This document shows, piece by piece, positions 32,825 to 40,966 of a stretch of 41,338 nt of DNA (its first letter is position 1; every line of letters starts with the position of its first letter). Source of the stretch: an uncultured Clostridia bacterium (GTDB lineage: Bacteria > Bacillota > Clostridia > UBA1381); assembly GCA_947627795.1 (NCBI GenBank), contig CANQXJ010000015.1:1-41338 (forward strand). Reading direction: 5' to 3'. Below the pieces are notes generated by a model. That model made no database searches. It worked only from the letters and a program-made list of their open reading frames with translations, and was not told the DNA's origin. Both the position numbers and the translations under genes were made by a program.

Positions 32825-34212
32825 TGGCTATAGAATATCTGGGCTTAAGCAATATCGAAGGACCTCTCGCGGTTATCGACGGAGTGCAGGGCGCGTCGTA
32901 TGAGGAAATGGTCACAATGACGCTCGACGACGGAACGAAGCGAATAGGCAGAATTATAGAGATACTCGGCGACAGAGCCGTTATACAGCTTTTCCAGGGC
33001 ACGGGCAGCCTGTCGCTTACTAATACAAAAACAAGACTTATGGGCGAGCCGATGAGGATCGCGCTTTCAAAGGAAATGCTCGGCAGAACTCTTGATGGCG
33101 TGGGCAATCCCATTGACGGGCTCGGCGAATATTTCGCCGACGAGGTGCGCGACGTGAACGGTCAGCCGATAAACCCTATCTCGCGCGAATACCCGAATAA
33201 CTTTATCCAGACGGGCATCTCGTCGATCGACTGTCTAACGACGCTTATACGCGGACAGAAGCTGCCGATTTTCTCGGGCGACGGTCTGCCGCACGATACG
33301 CTCGCGATGCAGATCGCGCGTCAGGCGAAGGTCGTGGACGAGGGAAGCGACGGCAGCAATTTCGCGATAGTATTCGCGGCGATGGGCGTAAAACATGACG
33401 TGGCGAATTATTTCAAGCGCTCGTTCGAGGAAAGCGGCGTTCTCGGCAATGTCGTAATGTTTTTAAATCTTTCAAACGATCCTGTCGTTGAGAGATTTAT
33501 AACTCCGCGCTGCGCTCTCACAACAGCGGAATATCTCGCGTTCAAGCACGATATGCACGTTCTTGTAATACTCACGGATATGACCGCGTACGCCGAGGCG
33601 CTGCGTGAAATATCGTCGTCCAAGGGCGAGATCCCGTCGAGAAAGGGATTCCCGGGTTATCTGTATTCCGACCTTGCCTCGCTTTACGAGCGCGCCGGAA
33701 TAGTCAAGGATGCGAAGGGCTCGGTAACGCAGATACCGATTTTGTCAATGCCCAACGACGACATCACCCACCCCGTACCCGACCTGACCGGATACATCAC
33801 AGAGGGGCAGATAGTTCTCGGACGCGAGCTGAATTTAAAGGGCGTATACCCGCCCGTTTCGATACTCCCGTCGCTGTCGCGACTGATGAAGGACGGCATA
33901 GGCGAGGGCTACACAAGACCGGACCATCCGGAATTGTCAAATCAGCTTTTCGCGTCGTACTCGAAGGTCGAGGACGCAAAGAGCTTAGCGTCGGTTATAG
34001 GCGAGGATGAATTATCGGATATAGACAAGAAATATATAGCGTTCGGCAAGGCTTTCGACGCGCAGTTCTTAACACAGAGCCGCGAAGAAAACCGCTCGAT
34101 AGAGCAGACGCTCGATTTGGGCTGGAAGCTTTTGGGAATGCTCCCCAAGAGCGAGCTCGACAGAGTGAGCGACCAAACGCTGGAGAAGTATTATAAACCA
34201 ATGGAAGAATAA
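32824..34212 (+). CDS. ntpB: V/A-type ATPase non-catalytic subunit B
   Basis: The 462-residue regulatory subunit of the A3B3 head. Family stretches include [90 protein letters not shown] and [19 protein letters not shown]. The classic P-loop is replaced, as expected for B. The AAGGAGG ribosome site lies in the last codons of ntpA, so the two are coupled. Confidence 0.98.
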   Translation: MAIEYLGLSNIEGPLAVIDGVQGASYEEMVTMTLDDGTKRIGRIIEILGDRAVIQLFQGTGSLSLTNTKTRLMGEPMRIALSKEMLGRTLDGVGNPIDGLGEYFADEVRDVNGQPINPISREYPNNFIQTGISSIDCLTTLIRGQKLPIFSGDGLPHDTLAMQIARQAKVVDEGSDGSNFAIVFAAMGVKHDVANYFKRSFEESGVLGNVVMFLNLSNDPVVERFITPRCALTTAEYLAFKHDMHVLVILTDMTAYAEALREISSSKGEIPSRKGFPGYLYSDLASLYERAGIVKDAKGSVTQIPILSMPNDDITHPVPDLTGYITEGQIVLGRELNLKGVYPPVSILPSLSRLMKDGIGEGYTRPDHPELSNQLFASYSKVEDAKSLASVIGEDELSDIDKKYIAFGKAFDAQFLTQSREENRSIEQTLDLGWKLLGMLPKSELDRVSDQTLEKYYKPMEE

Positions 34213-34245
34213 ACCGCGCACGTCTTTTTAGAAAGGAGCTTTCAT

Positions 34246-34869
34246 ATGGCGAAGGTTTTAGCCCCTACTAAGGGCAATTTAATGACCGCGAAGAACACGC
34301 TGCGCCTGTCGAAGCAGGGCTATGAAATGCTTGACAAAAAACGAAATATCCTTATAAGAGAAATGATGATGCTCATCGACAAGGCGAAGGAGGTCGAGGA
34401 AAAAATCGAAATCACCTTCGCGGAGGCGTATAAGGCGCTCGAAGCCGCCAACACCATAATGGGCGTGAGCCGCGTGCAGAATATAGCTCACTCGGCGGTG
34501 CCTGAGGAAGGCGTGAGCATAGATCTGCGCAGCGTAATGGGAGTTGAGATACCCGTTGTAAAGCTTGCCGAAAATGACAGCAAGCCTATCTACAGCTTCT
34601 ACAGCACCTCGTCTGCGCTCGACGAAGCGGCGGTCAAATTCAACGAGGTAAAGCGGCTCACAGCCGAGCTTACCGAAACGGAAAACGCGGTATACCGACT
34701 CGCGATGAATATAAAGAGAACGCAGAAGCGCGCGAACGCGCTTCAAAATATCACGATCCCGCTTTATGAAAAAATGACGAAGGACATTCAGAACTCGCTC
34801 GAGGAAAAGGACAGGGAAGAGCATTCCCGTTTGAAGGTTATAAAGCGGAATAAGGAAAAACAGGAATAG
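34246..34869 (+). CDS. ntpD: V/A-type ATPase central rotor subunit D
   Basis: The 207-residue rotor shaft, a long helical hairpin. The start LAPTKGNLMTAKNTLRLSKQGYEMLDKKRNIL is strongly typical of subunit D. The C-terminal helix ends in a very basic stretch (LKVIKRNKEKQE). It is the ninth ATPase gene and the last of the operon. A strong terminator begins 13 bases after its stop. Confidence 0.96.
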   Translation: MAKVLAPTKGNLMTAKNTLRLSKQGYEMLDKKRNILIREMMMLIDKAKEVEEKIEITFAEAYKALEAANTIMGVSRVQNIAHSAVPEEGVSIDLRSVMGVEIPVVKLAENDSKPIYSFYSTSSALDEAAVKFNEVKRLTAELTETENAVYRLAMNIKRTQKRANALQNITIPLYEKMTKDIQNSLEEKDREEHSRLKVIKRNKEKQE

Positions 34870-34881
34870 AATTACAGACTC

Positions 34882-34914
34882 GGCTATGCGGAACAATTTC
34901 CGCGTAGCCTTTTT
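34882..34914 (+). terminator. Strong intrinsic terminator of the ATPase operon
   Basis: GGCTATGCGGAA and TTCCGCGTAGCC pair over 12 bp (one G-U) around CAAT and are followed by TTTTTGTTT. It closes the run that begins with the ACT-domain gene. Confidence 0.92.
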
Positions 34915-34930
34915 GTTTGCGTGTTTCGGT

Positions 34931-34985
34931 AAATATAACATTTTTCCGTCCGTTTCATATTATAAATTACAGGCATAACGCCTGT
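34931..34985 (+). promoter_or_regulatory. Candidate mother-cell (sigma-E/K-type) promoter of cotJ
   Basis: CATATTATA (34956-34964) fits the CATA-N3-TA -10 of mother-cell sporulation sigma factors. An AT-rich AATATAA lies about 17 bases upstream as a weak -35. A small hairpin, ACAGGC/GCCTGT, follows in the leader. Mother-cell control of cotJ is known in Bacillus subtilis. The site here is only a pattern match. Confidence 0.4.
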
Positions 34986-35012
34986 GATTAATATTGCGAA
35001 AGGAGTTTACTG

Positions 35013-35225
35013 ATGGAAAAAGCGGAAATGAATTATAATGCTCCAAGCTGTATCTATCCGGCGTGCGGCTGCGTCGGCTACGGATACGTTCCGGTTCAGG
35101 AAATGGGCGAAACCTTTTGCCCGATGACAGCACTTGAAAACGGCACGATTTTCCCGGAGCTTGAGCTTACTATATGCGAATACGGTAAAGTATGCAAAAA
35201 GTGGGGAGGCGGAGCGGATGTCTGA
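35013..35225 (+). CDS. cotJA: Spore coat associated protein CotJA
   Basis: A 70-residue small protein of the CotJA type. It is Cys and Pro rich near the start (CIYPACGCVGYGYVPVQ), with the conserved turn QEMGETFCPMTALENGTIFPELEL. It starts 8 bases after AAAGGAG. The stop overlaps the cotJB start by 8 bases, the tight layout usual for cotJABC. In Bacillus subtilis the CotJ proteins are inner-coat components made in the mother cell. Confidence 0.88.
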   Translation: MEKAEMNYNAPSCIYPACGCVGYGYVPVQEMGETFCPMTALENGTIFPELELTICEYGKVCKKWGGGADV

Positions 35226-35472
35226 AACGGAATGCTTGAAGCAGCTTCAAAGCTACAGATTCGCGGCATATGACATGCTGCTCTACCTCGACACTCATCC
35301 TACGGACAAAAAAGCGTTTGCTATGTACAAAGAGCTTGTCGAAAAAATGAATAAATTAAAAATGGAATACGAGAAGAACTACGGCCCGTTAACGCCGTTC
35401 AGCGCGGCAAAATTCGGCGAGTTCACATGGCTTGAAGGCCCGTGGCCCTGGGAAAAGGAGGCGAATGCGTAA
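35218..35472 (+). CDS. cotJB: Spore coat protein CotJB
   Basis: 84 residues from the ATG at 35218, which has GGGGAGGCGGAG just upstream. A longer reading from 35134 lies within cotJA and was rejected. The family pattern is present: CLKQLQSYRFAAYDMLLYLDTHPTDKKAF, then YGPLTPFSA and the tail WPWEKE. The cotJC start overlaps its stop by one base (TAATG). Confidence 0.9.
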   Translation: MSETECLKQLQSYRFAAYDMLLYLDTHPTDKKAFAMYKELVEKMNKLKMEYEKNYGPLTPFSAAKFGEFTWLEGPWPWEKEANA

Positions 35473-35579
35473 TGTTCAGTTATGACAAATTTTTGGAATA
35501 TCCTATTAACATAAAAAATCCCAATCCGAGACTGGCGAATATCATTATTACGCAATACGGCGGTCCGTACGGCAAATGA
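35472..35579 (+). pseudogene. cotJC: Interrupted cotJC: N-terminal 35 codons only
   Basis: The reading begins MFSYDKFLEYPINIKNPNP and reaches TQYGGPYGK before a TGA at 35577. Full-length CotJC, a manganese-catalase-like coat protein of about 190 residues, begins in the same way and continues past the conserved QYGGPDGELA, where this copy stops. All the di-metal ligand region is missing. Just 10 bases after the stop lies the 3' end of a convergent serine recombinase, so the gene has been cut at this motif by a site-specific element, as sigK is by skin. The 3' part is not found in the window. If a matching half exists beyond it, precise excision could restore the gene during sporulation. Confidence 0.85.
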
Positions 35580-35589
35580 TAAAATCGCT
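35545..35589. other. Predicted attachment junction (cotJC / element)
   Basis: The change from cotJC-like to unrelated sequence falls about 35555-35580, around CGGTCCGTACGGCAAAT, immediately before the recombinase stop. The sequence is GC-rich with a short CCGTACGG palindrome-like core (35563-35572: GTCCGTACGG), as expected for a recombinase site. The exact crossover dinucleotide cannot be fixed from one junction. Confidence 0.45.
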
Positions 35590-37026
35590 CTACAGCCTAT
35601 ATAATATGTTAAATTCATGCCCGTCTTTGCCCGCTTTCAGTATGTCCGCCATGAAATCACGCGCGACGCTGTTTTTCTCTTTGGCGGAAAAGGAGGCGCT
35701 TTTTAATATAGAGATCGATTTGGCGATATTCCTTTTTAAATTACGCTCCGCTTCGCCGGCGTTTGCGGCGTTACTTTCTACTCGTGACATTTCGGCTTTT
35801 ATCGCGTCGATTTCGTGTTGTATTCGCCGCTTGCTCGCGCTGTATTCCTCTAAGGTGTCGATACCGCTTTCATACGCTTCCCTTACGCGCTTTAAACGCG
35901 TCTGCGCGCGCTGCAGCTGGGAAGCGTAAATGTCCTTGTTATCAACATCCGCTTTTTTTCTCTGCAAAGCGTTTACGGAAATTTTACCGTTCATCGTATA
36001 TTCGAGCTGTTTAAGGATATATTCCTCGGCTTTTGTAACTTTAACGCCGCCGTTCCCGGCGCACGTGCCTTTGGCGCGGTTGCCGCAGTACAAATATCCG
36101 CCGCAATTGACGACAGGTCCGCCGCATATTCCGCAGTGTATTATGCCTACGAGCCAGTGACTGACGGAGTCGGAGGGCTTGTGCCATTTTCTGTATTTTT
36201 CCTTCTGATCCTTCATGCGGTTTTGGACGCGCTCCCATGTGTCAATGTCAATAAGCGGCTCATGCGTTCCGTCCGTAATCATGCTGTCGGCGTTATGGTA
36301 ATTACGGCTCGTTTTGCCCGTCGGCGTCCAGCGTATTTTACCGATATAGGCGGGATTGTTGAGCCAGTATTCGACGGTTCTGTTTTCGATAAGATTGCCG
36401 CGGTGAGTGCGGACTCCGGCGGCGTTCAGATTTTTCGCGATACGGAGCATACCTACCCCGTCGGCGTACCACGCGAAAACCTGCTTTATAATATCGCTCT
36501 CATTTTCGGCGGGAACGAGCCGCTTATTCTCCATTTTATAGCCGAACGGCGGAATCGAAAGCGGCTCGCCGCGCTTCGCTTTTTCCGTCATGCCGCGCTT
36601 TACCTCCTCGGCGAGGTTGATGCTGTAATACTCGTCCATAGCCTCTATCATGGCTTCTATAAGGACGGACATTTTATCGTCGCCCAAATTCTCGCTTACG
36701 GAAATGACCTCAATGCCGAGCTGCTTTCTCAGCATGGATTTGTATACAATGCTGTCCTCGCGGTTGCGCGCGAAGCGGCTGAATTTCCACAGCAAAATAG
36801 CGTCGAACGGCTTCGGCTTGATTTTCGCCGTGCCTATCATTTTCATAAACGCCGGACGCTTGCCGACTGTTTTGCCGCTGATGCCTTCGTCCATGAAAAT
36901 AAACTCGTCGGGCAGAATATAATCGTTGCGCTGGGCGTAGTCGCGTATCATTTTTATTTGGCTGTCGGGGCTGTATTCAATTTGGTCGTCGGTGGAAACG
37001 CGAATATATGCGGCGGCAATCTTCAT
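35590..37026 (-). CDS. Large serine recombinase (SpoIVCA/TndX-like)
   Basis: A 478-residue site-specific recombinase. The resolvase-type catalytic domain (about 1-150) has the nucleophile S11 in AYIRVSTDDQ and the LLWKFSRFARN arginine motif. A recombinase domain (about 165-275) holds GEPLSIPPFGYKM and NNPAYIGKIRW. A zinc ribbon follows with paired cysteines (CGICGG...YCGNRAKGTC, about 298-325), then a long coiled coil (about 370-440). This is the layout of integrases that cut and rejoin attP/attB, and of the skin-element recombinase. It points toward, and ends 10 bases from, the truncated cotJC. AAAGGAGTG lies 8 bases before the ATG. No other element genes are seen beside it. The host gene nrdD begins 317 bases upstream. 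Confidence 0.95.
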   Translation of the reverse strand: MKIAAAYIRVSTDDQIEYSPDSQIKMIRDYAQRNDYILPDEFIFMDEGISGKTVGKRPAFMKMIGTAKIKPKPFDAILLWKFSRFARNREDSIVYKSMLRKQLGIEVISVSENLGDDKMSVLIEAMIEAMDEYYSINLAEEVKRGMTEKAKRGEPLSIPPFGYKMENKRLVPAENESDIIKQVFAWYADGVGMLRIAKNLNAAGVRTHRGNLIENRTVEYWLNNPAYIGKIRWTPTGKTSRNYHNADSMITDGTHEPLIDIDTWERVQNRMKDQKEKYRKWHKPSDSVSHWLVGIIHCGICGGPVVNCGGYLYCGNRAKGTCAGNGGVKVTKAEEYILKQLEYTMNGKISVNALQRKKADVDNKDIYASQLQRAQTRLKRVREAYESGIDTLEEYSASKRRIQHEIDAIKAEMSRVESNAANAGEAERNLKRNIAKSISILKSASFSAKEKNSVARDFMADILKAGKDGHEFNILYRL

Positions 37027-37068
37027 AAAGACACTCCTTTTTCACGAAACTTTACAATATATAATATA

Positions 37069-37080
37069 ATTATTTGCCGT
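37069..37080. repeat. Inverted partner of the cotJC junction sequence
   Basis: On the minus strand 37069-37080 reads ACGGCAAATAAT, 11 of 12 identical to ACGGCAAATGAT at the cotJC break (35569-35580). The two sites lie in opposite orientation on either side of the recombinase gene. It may be a terminal or recombination site of a 1.5-kb unit, or chance. Confidence 0.35.
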
Positions 37081-37217
37081 CTGTATTCCGAAGGACAATT
37101 GATGATTGAGAAAAATGCGTTTTTTTACATATGAATATAATGACGAAACGGAGATGTAAATATAGCGAAAAAGCCTGTAATATGCGGATAAACGGGAGTT
37201 TTTTTAAAATGAAACAT

Positions 37218-37265
37218 ATGATATATATTGTATTGTAACATAAATGTAAACACAATATATAGTAT
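37218..37265 (+). promoter_or_regulatory. Two NrdR boxes over a promoter of nrdD
   Basis: ACACAATATATAGTAT (37250-37265) matches the NrdR-box consensus acaCwAtATaTwGtgt at 15 of 16 positions. ATGATATATATTGTAT (37218-37233) matches at 12 of 16. The starts are 32 bases apart, three helical turns, the normal NrdR spacing. A promoter TTGTAA (37233-37238), 17 bases and TATATA (37256-37261) lies within the pair, so bound NrdR would block both its -35 and -10. NrdR, the dATP/ATP-sensing repressor of ribonucleotide reductase genes, is not encoded in the window. Confidence 0.75.
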
Positions 37266-37282
37266 TTTTAACAAAAAAACCC

Positions 37283-37311
37283 TTGCAAAATACAACCAAG
37301 TGTGGTATTAT
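37283..37311 (+). promoter_or_regulatory. Second, downstream promoter of nrdD
   Basis: TTGCAA (37283-37288), 17 bases and TATTAT (37306-37311), 31 bases before the nrdD ATG. It lies outside the NrdR boxes. The remaining gap from 37027 to 37217 holds the recombinase leader and otherwise nothing I recognise. Confidence 0.5.
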
Positions 37312-37342
37312 TAGTTGCAGATACGCAAAGGGGATGTAGAAA

Positions 37343-39526
37343 ATGAAAATTATAAAAAGAAACGGTTCGGAGGCAACGTTTGACGCCGAGAAAATAAGAG
37401 CGGCGGTAAGGAAGGCGAAGTATGCCGGAGACCATCAGGATGAGCTTACGGAGCAGGACATAAACGATATAGCGGACTATGTCGAGGAATACTGCTCGAA
37501 TATGCACCGCGCTCTGTCGGTTGAGGAAATTCAGGAGCTGGTGGAAACTCAAATCATGAGCCACGGCGCGTTTGAAATAGCGAAGCGCTATATCCGCTTC
37601 CGCTTTACGCGAAGCCTCGTAAGAAAGACGAACACTACGGATAATCAGATTTTGAGTCTTTTGGAGTGCGACAACGAGGAGGTAAAGCAGGAGAACTCGA
37701 ACAAGAACCCGACCGTCAACAGCGTTCAGCGCGACTACATGGCGGGCGAGGTCAGCAAGGATATTACGGAAAGACTGCTTTTGCCGGAGGATGTGGTTGC
37801 CGCGCACAAGAACGGCATTATTCATTTCCATGACTCGGATTATTTCGCGCAGCATATGCATAACTGCGATCTCGTAAATTTAGAGGATATGCTTCAGAAC
37901 GGCACTGTCATAAGCGAGACGATGATAGAGCGTCCGCATTCGTTCTCAACGGCGTGCAACATCGCGACGCAGATAATCGCGCAGGTCGCGAGTAATCAGT
38001 ACGGCGGTCAGAGTATAAGTCTTACGCATCTCATTCCGTTTGTTGACGTGTCGAGACAGACGATAAGAAAGCAGCTCATAAACGAGCTTGCGGAAATAGG
38101 CGCGGACTGTCCGGAGGATAAGCTCAGCGAGCTTGTCGAGGAACGGTTAAAGCTTGAAATACGCCGCGGCGTGCAGACGATACAGTACCAGCTTGTAACG
38201 CTGATGACAACGAACGGTCAGGCGCCGTTTGTCACGATATTCATGTATCTCGGCGAAGCGCGAAGCGCGAGAGAAAAGGCGGATTTGGCGCTCGTTATCG
38301 AGGAAATGCTCAATCAGCGCATCGAAGGCGTAAAGAACGAGGCGGGAGTTTGGATAACTCCGGCGTTCCCCAAGCTCATCTATGTGCTCGAGGAGGATAA
38401 TATCCGCGAGGATTCTCCGTATTGGTATCTTACCGAGCTTGCGGCGAAGTGCACAGCGAAGCGCATGGTGCCTGATTATATATCGGAAAAGATGATGCTT
38501 CGTCTTAAGATTGACAAAAACGGCGACGGCAACTGCTACACCTGCATGGGCTGCCGCAGCTTCTTAACTCCGTACGTTGACGAAAACGGAAAGCCGAAAT
38601 ATTACGGACGATTCAATCAGGGCGTTGTTACGATAAATCTTGTGGACGTTGCCTGCACGGCTATCGAAAACGGCGGCGACGAGAAGAAGTTTTGGGAAAC
38701 TCTCGACGAGCGTCTGGAGCTTTGCCACCGCGCGCTGCGCTGCCGTCACGAGCGTCTTGTCGGAACTCTGTCGGACGTAGCGCCGATTCTTTGGCAGCAC
38801 GGAGCGCTTGCGAGACTTGAAAAGGGCGAGCCTATAACGAAGCTTCTCTACGGCGGATATTCCACGATCTCGCTCGGATACGCGGGACTTTGGGAATGTG
38901 TATACGAGGTCACGGGCAAGAAGCTCACCGAGCCGGAGGGCGAGAGATTCGGCCTTGAGGTTATGCGCGCTCTCAACGCGGCTTGCAAAAAATGGAAGGA
39001 AGCGGAGCATATTGACTATTCGCTCTACGGCACGCCGCTTGAATCGACAACGTATAAATTCGCGAAAAGCCTTCAGAAGCGCTTTGGCATAATCGAGGGC
39101 GTAACGGACAAAAACTACATAACAAATTCATATCATATTCACGTAACGGAGCCAATAGACGCGTTCTCGAAGCTTGAAAAGGAGGCGCGCTTCCAGGAGC
39201 TTTCGCCGGGCGGAGCTATAAGCTATATTGAAGTGCCGAATATGCAGAACAATATTCCGGCGGTGCTGGAGGTCATCAAGTTCCTCTACGACCACATCAT
39301 GTACGCGGAGCTGAACACCAAGAGCGATTACTGCCAGGTATGCGGCTACGACGGCGAGATCCAAATCGTCAGCGACGACGACAAACTCATATGGGAGTGC
39401 CCGAATTGTCACAACCATGACCAGGACAAGATGAACGTGGCGCGCCGCACCTGCGGATATATCGGAACGCAATTTTGGAACCAGGGACGCACTCAGGAAA
39501 TTAAAGAAAGGGTACTTCATCTGTAA
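37343..39526 (+). CDS. nrdD: Anaerobic (class III) ribonucleoside-triphosphate reductase
   Basis: It makes deoxyribonucleotides from ribonucleoside triphosphates under strict anoxia using a glycyl radical. Length is 727 residues. An N-terminal ATP-cone (about 2-90, IIKRNGSEATFDAEKIRAAVRKA) is the allosteric site. The body includes GIIHFHDSDYF and NQYGGQSISL. A zinc site has paired cysteines (CQVCG and CPNC). The radical glycine is about G705 in RRTCGYIG. The stop overlaps the nrdG start (TAATG). Control by NrdR is indicated by the upstream paired boxes. Confidence 0.98.
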   Translation: MKIIKRNGSEATFDAEKIRAAVRKAKYAGDHQDELTEQDINDIADYVEEYCSNMHRALSVEEIQELVETQIMSHGAFEIAKRYIRFRFTRSLVRKTNTTDNQILSLLECDNEEVKQENSNKNPTVNSVQRDYMAGEVSKDITERLLLPEDVVAAHKNGIIHFHDSDYFAQHMHNCDLVNLEDMLQNGTVISETMIERPHSFSTACNIATQIIAQVASNQYGGQSISLTHLIPFVDVSRQTIRKQLINELAEIGADCPEDKLSELVEERLKLEIRRGVQTIQYQLVTLMTTNGQAPFVTIFMYLGEARSAREKADLALVIEEMLNQRIEGVKNEAGVWITPAFPKLIYVLEEDNIREDSPYWYLTELAAKCTAKRMVPDYISEKMMLRLKIDKNGDGNCYTCMGCRSFLTPYVDENGKPKYYGRFNQGVVTINLVDVACTAIENGGDEKKFWETLDERLELCHRALRCRHERLVGTLSDVAPILWQHGALARLEKGEPITKLLYGGYSTISLGYAGLWECVYEVTGKKLTEPEGERFGLEVMRALNAACKKWKEAEHIDYSLYGTPLESTTYKFAKSLQKRFGIIEGVTDKNYITNSYHIHVTEPIDAFSKLEKEARFQELSPGGAISYIEVPNMQNNIPAVLEVIKFLYDHIMYAELNTKSDYCQVCGYDGEIQIVSDDDKLIWECPNCHNHDQDKMNVARRTCGYIGTQFWNQGRTQEIKERVLHL

Positions 39527-40008
39527 TGAATTACTGTGAAATTAAAAACTACGACATAGCAAACGGGGAGGGCGTGCGCGTCTCCCTGTTTGTGTCGGGA
39601 TGCACCCACCGCTGCAAGGGCTGCTTTAATGAGATAGCCTGGGATTTTAACGCGGGAGAGCCGTTTACCGAGGAAACAGAGGAAAAAATTTTAGGTATGC
39701 TTAACAAGCCCTACATAAACGGCTTGACGTTGCTCGGCGGTGAGCCGTTTGAACCGGCGAACCAGCGGCGGCTGACTCCGTTTTTGAAGCGCGTGAGGGC
39801 GAGATTCCCGGAAAAGAATATCTGGTGTTACACCGGCTACACCTACGAAACCGACCTGCTCGGCGAAAGCCGCGCGCGGTGCGAATGTACCGACGAGATG
39901 CTGTCGATGATAGACGTGCTCGTGGACGGGGAGTTTATAGAGGCGGAAAAGGACATTTCGCTCGCTTTCCGCGGCTCGCGAAATCAGCGAATACTGCGGT
40001 TGAAGTAA
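39526..40008 (+). CDS. nrdG: Anaerobic ribonucleotide reductase activating enzyme
   Basis: A 160-residue radical-SAM activase that puts the glycyl radical on NrdD. The CX3CX2C cluster motif is at C26, C30 and C33 (CTHRCKGC). LLGGEPFEPAN and IWCYTGYTYE are typical. It is short because it has the minimal radical-SAM fold. It is translationally coupled to nrdD through a one-base overlap and ends before a bidirectional terminator. Confidence 0.97.
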   Translation: MNYCEIKNYDIANGEGVRVSLFVSGCTHRCKGCFNEIAWDFNAGEPFTEETEEKILGMLNKPYINGLTLLGGEPFEPANQRRLTPFLKRVRARFPEKNIWCYTGYTYETDLLGESRARCECTDEMLSMIDVLVDGEFIEAEKDISLAFRGSRNQRILRLK

Positions 40009-40042
40009 ATATATTTAAAATCAAATAATTAAAATATAATTT

Positions 40043-40069
40043 GGGGACACTAAAAGGTTTAGTGTCCCC
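40043..40069. terminator. Bidirectional terminator between nrdG and ssb
   Basis: GGGGACACTAAA and TTTAGTGTCCCC are a perfect 12-bp stem with a 3-base loop, with T-rich sequence on both outer sides. It suits the convergent nrdG (+) and ssb (-). Confidence 0.92.
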
Positions 40070-40076
40070 ATTGATT

Positions 40077-40733
40077 TTATTCTTCGTTATTTTCTTCCGT
40101 CTCGTCGGGAGTGTCTTCCACCAACTCCATGCGGTTTATTGAAACCTCATACGCTGTTTTGGTTACTATCTCGTCCTCGGACAGACGCTTTTGGTACGTC
40201 CTCGACTGGATTCGTCCCCATATTTTTACGTTGTCTCCGACCTTTAAATTCTTCGCAAATCTCGCGTTGCGCCCCCATGCTATTATGGGTATGTAGTCGG
40301 ATTTATTGTAATTTCGGTTGACGGCTATCAGCAAGTCGGTTATCTCGCGCCCGAACGGCGTGGTGCGGTAAATCGGCGGCTTGCAGATGTAGCCGTTAAG
40401 ATAAAGTGAATTCGGATTTTTTGTTTCGTCCGCGTCGGCGTGACGTATATCCTTCGCAAATACCGTCAGAAGCAGACGGTTGTCGCCGTTTTCGTAGCTG
40501 TTGTACGAGCGGAACTGTCCCGTGACCTCAACAATATCCCCGACGTTATATTCTCCGTCCATGATAAGGCGTTCCGAGATCATCACGCGGACATTGTCGT
40601 ACGCTCCGCTCAGACGCGGAATTCTAAGTGTACAGGTGTAGAATTTTTCCGCGTAAATTTCATGATTGAGAACAAATTCGCTCTCGATTTCTCCGGTGAC
40701 CGCGGCTTGGTTGTTTTGTAATTCTGTAGTCAT
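40077..40733 (-). CDS. Single-stranded DNA-binding protein with two OB folds
   Basis: 218 residues from the ATG at 40733, which has AGAGGAGG 7 bases before; a reading from 40772 lacks this. Two OB-fold-like halves follow each other: about 5-105 (NQAAVTGEIESEFVLNHEIYAEKFYTCTL) and about 108-200 (NSLYLNGYICKPPIYRTTPFGREITDLLIAVNR, IPIIAWGRNARFAKNLKVGDNVKIWGRIQSR). The second half is the one closest to ordinary SSB. The tail is acidic (EDTPDETEENNEE) but lacks the DDDIPF tip that recruits partner proteins. This longer form is found in some Clostridia, so it may be an accessory rather than the replication SSB. It has no clear upstream promoter. Confidence 0.85.
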   Translation of the reverse strand: MTTELQNNQAAVTGEIESEFVLNHEIYAEKFYTCTLRIPRLSGAYDNVRVMISERLIMDGEYNVGDIVEVTGQFRSYNSYENGDNRLLLTVFAKDIRHADADETKNPNSLYLNGYICKPPIYRTTPFGREITDLLIAVNRNYNKSDYIPIIAWGRNARFAKNLKVGDNVKIWGRIQSRTYQKRLSEDEIVTKTAYEVSINRMELVEDTPDETEENNEE

Positions 40734-40866
40734 TATGTGACCTCCTCTGTTGTAGTTTGATTTGATTGTCATCAGTTATACATATTCCGGATTGCGCGAA
40801 AATATTCGAAAATATTTTAATTAAAAGTAGTCTATGTAATAATTCGAGATTTATCCGTTGAATTCC

Positions 40867-40895
40867 TTGACAAAATTGAATAAAAGTGCGATAAT
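40867..40895 (+). promoter_or_regulatory. Promoter of the small membrane gene and valS
   Basis: A perfect TTGACA (40867-40872), 17 bases and GATAAT (40890-40895) with TG one base before it (extended -10). A small hairpin, CGTGT/ACACG (40912-40926), is in the leader. No T-box structure is visible ahead of valS. Confidence 0.75.
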
Positions 40896-40966
40896 ATTTA
40901 AAGCGCCGCCGCGTGTTTTATACACGTGAACAGTCGGATAATTGCTGAGATTGGAGGGAAGCATGA

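Noticed and set aside
35134-35217. Longer start for cotJB
   Set aside because: It lies entirely within cotJA. The ATG at 35218 has its own ribosome site and gives the normal family length.
37123-37160. TTTACAT...ATGTAAA inverted repeat upstream of nrdD
   Set aside because: Seven-base arms in an AT-rich gap are expected by chance, and it does not align with a promoter or NrdR site.
17995-38030. CAGTACGGCGGTCAGA in nrdD (about 38000) resembling the cotJC break point (QYGG)
   Set aside because: It encodes the conserved NQYGGQS motif of class III reductases. nrdD is uninterrupted, so it is not the missing cotJC half or an att site.
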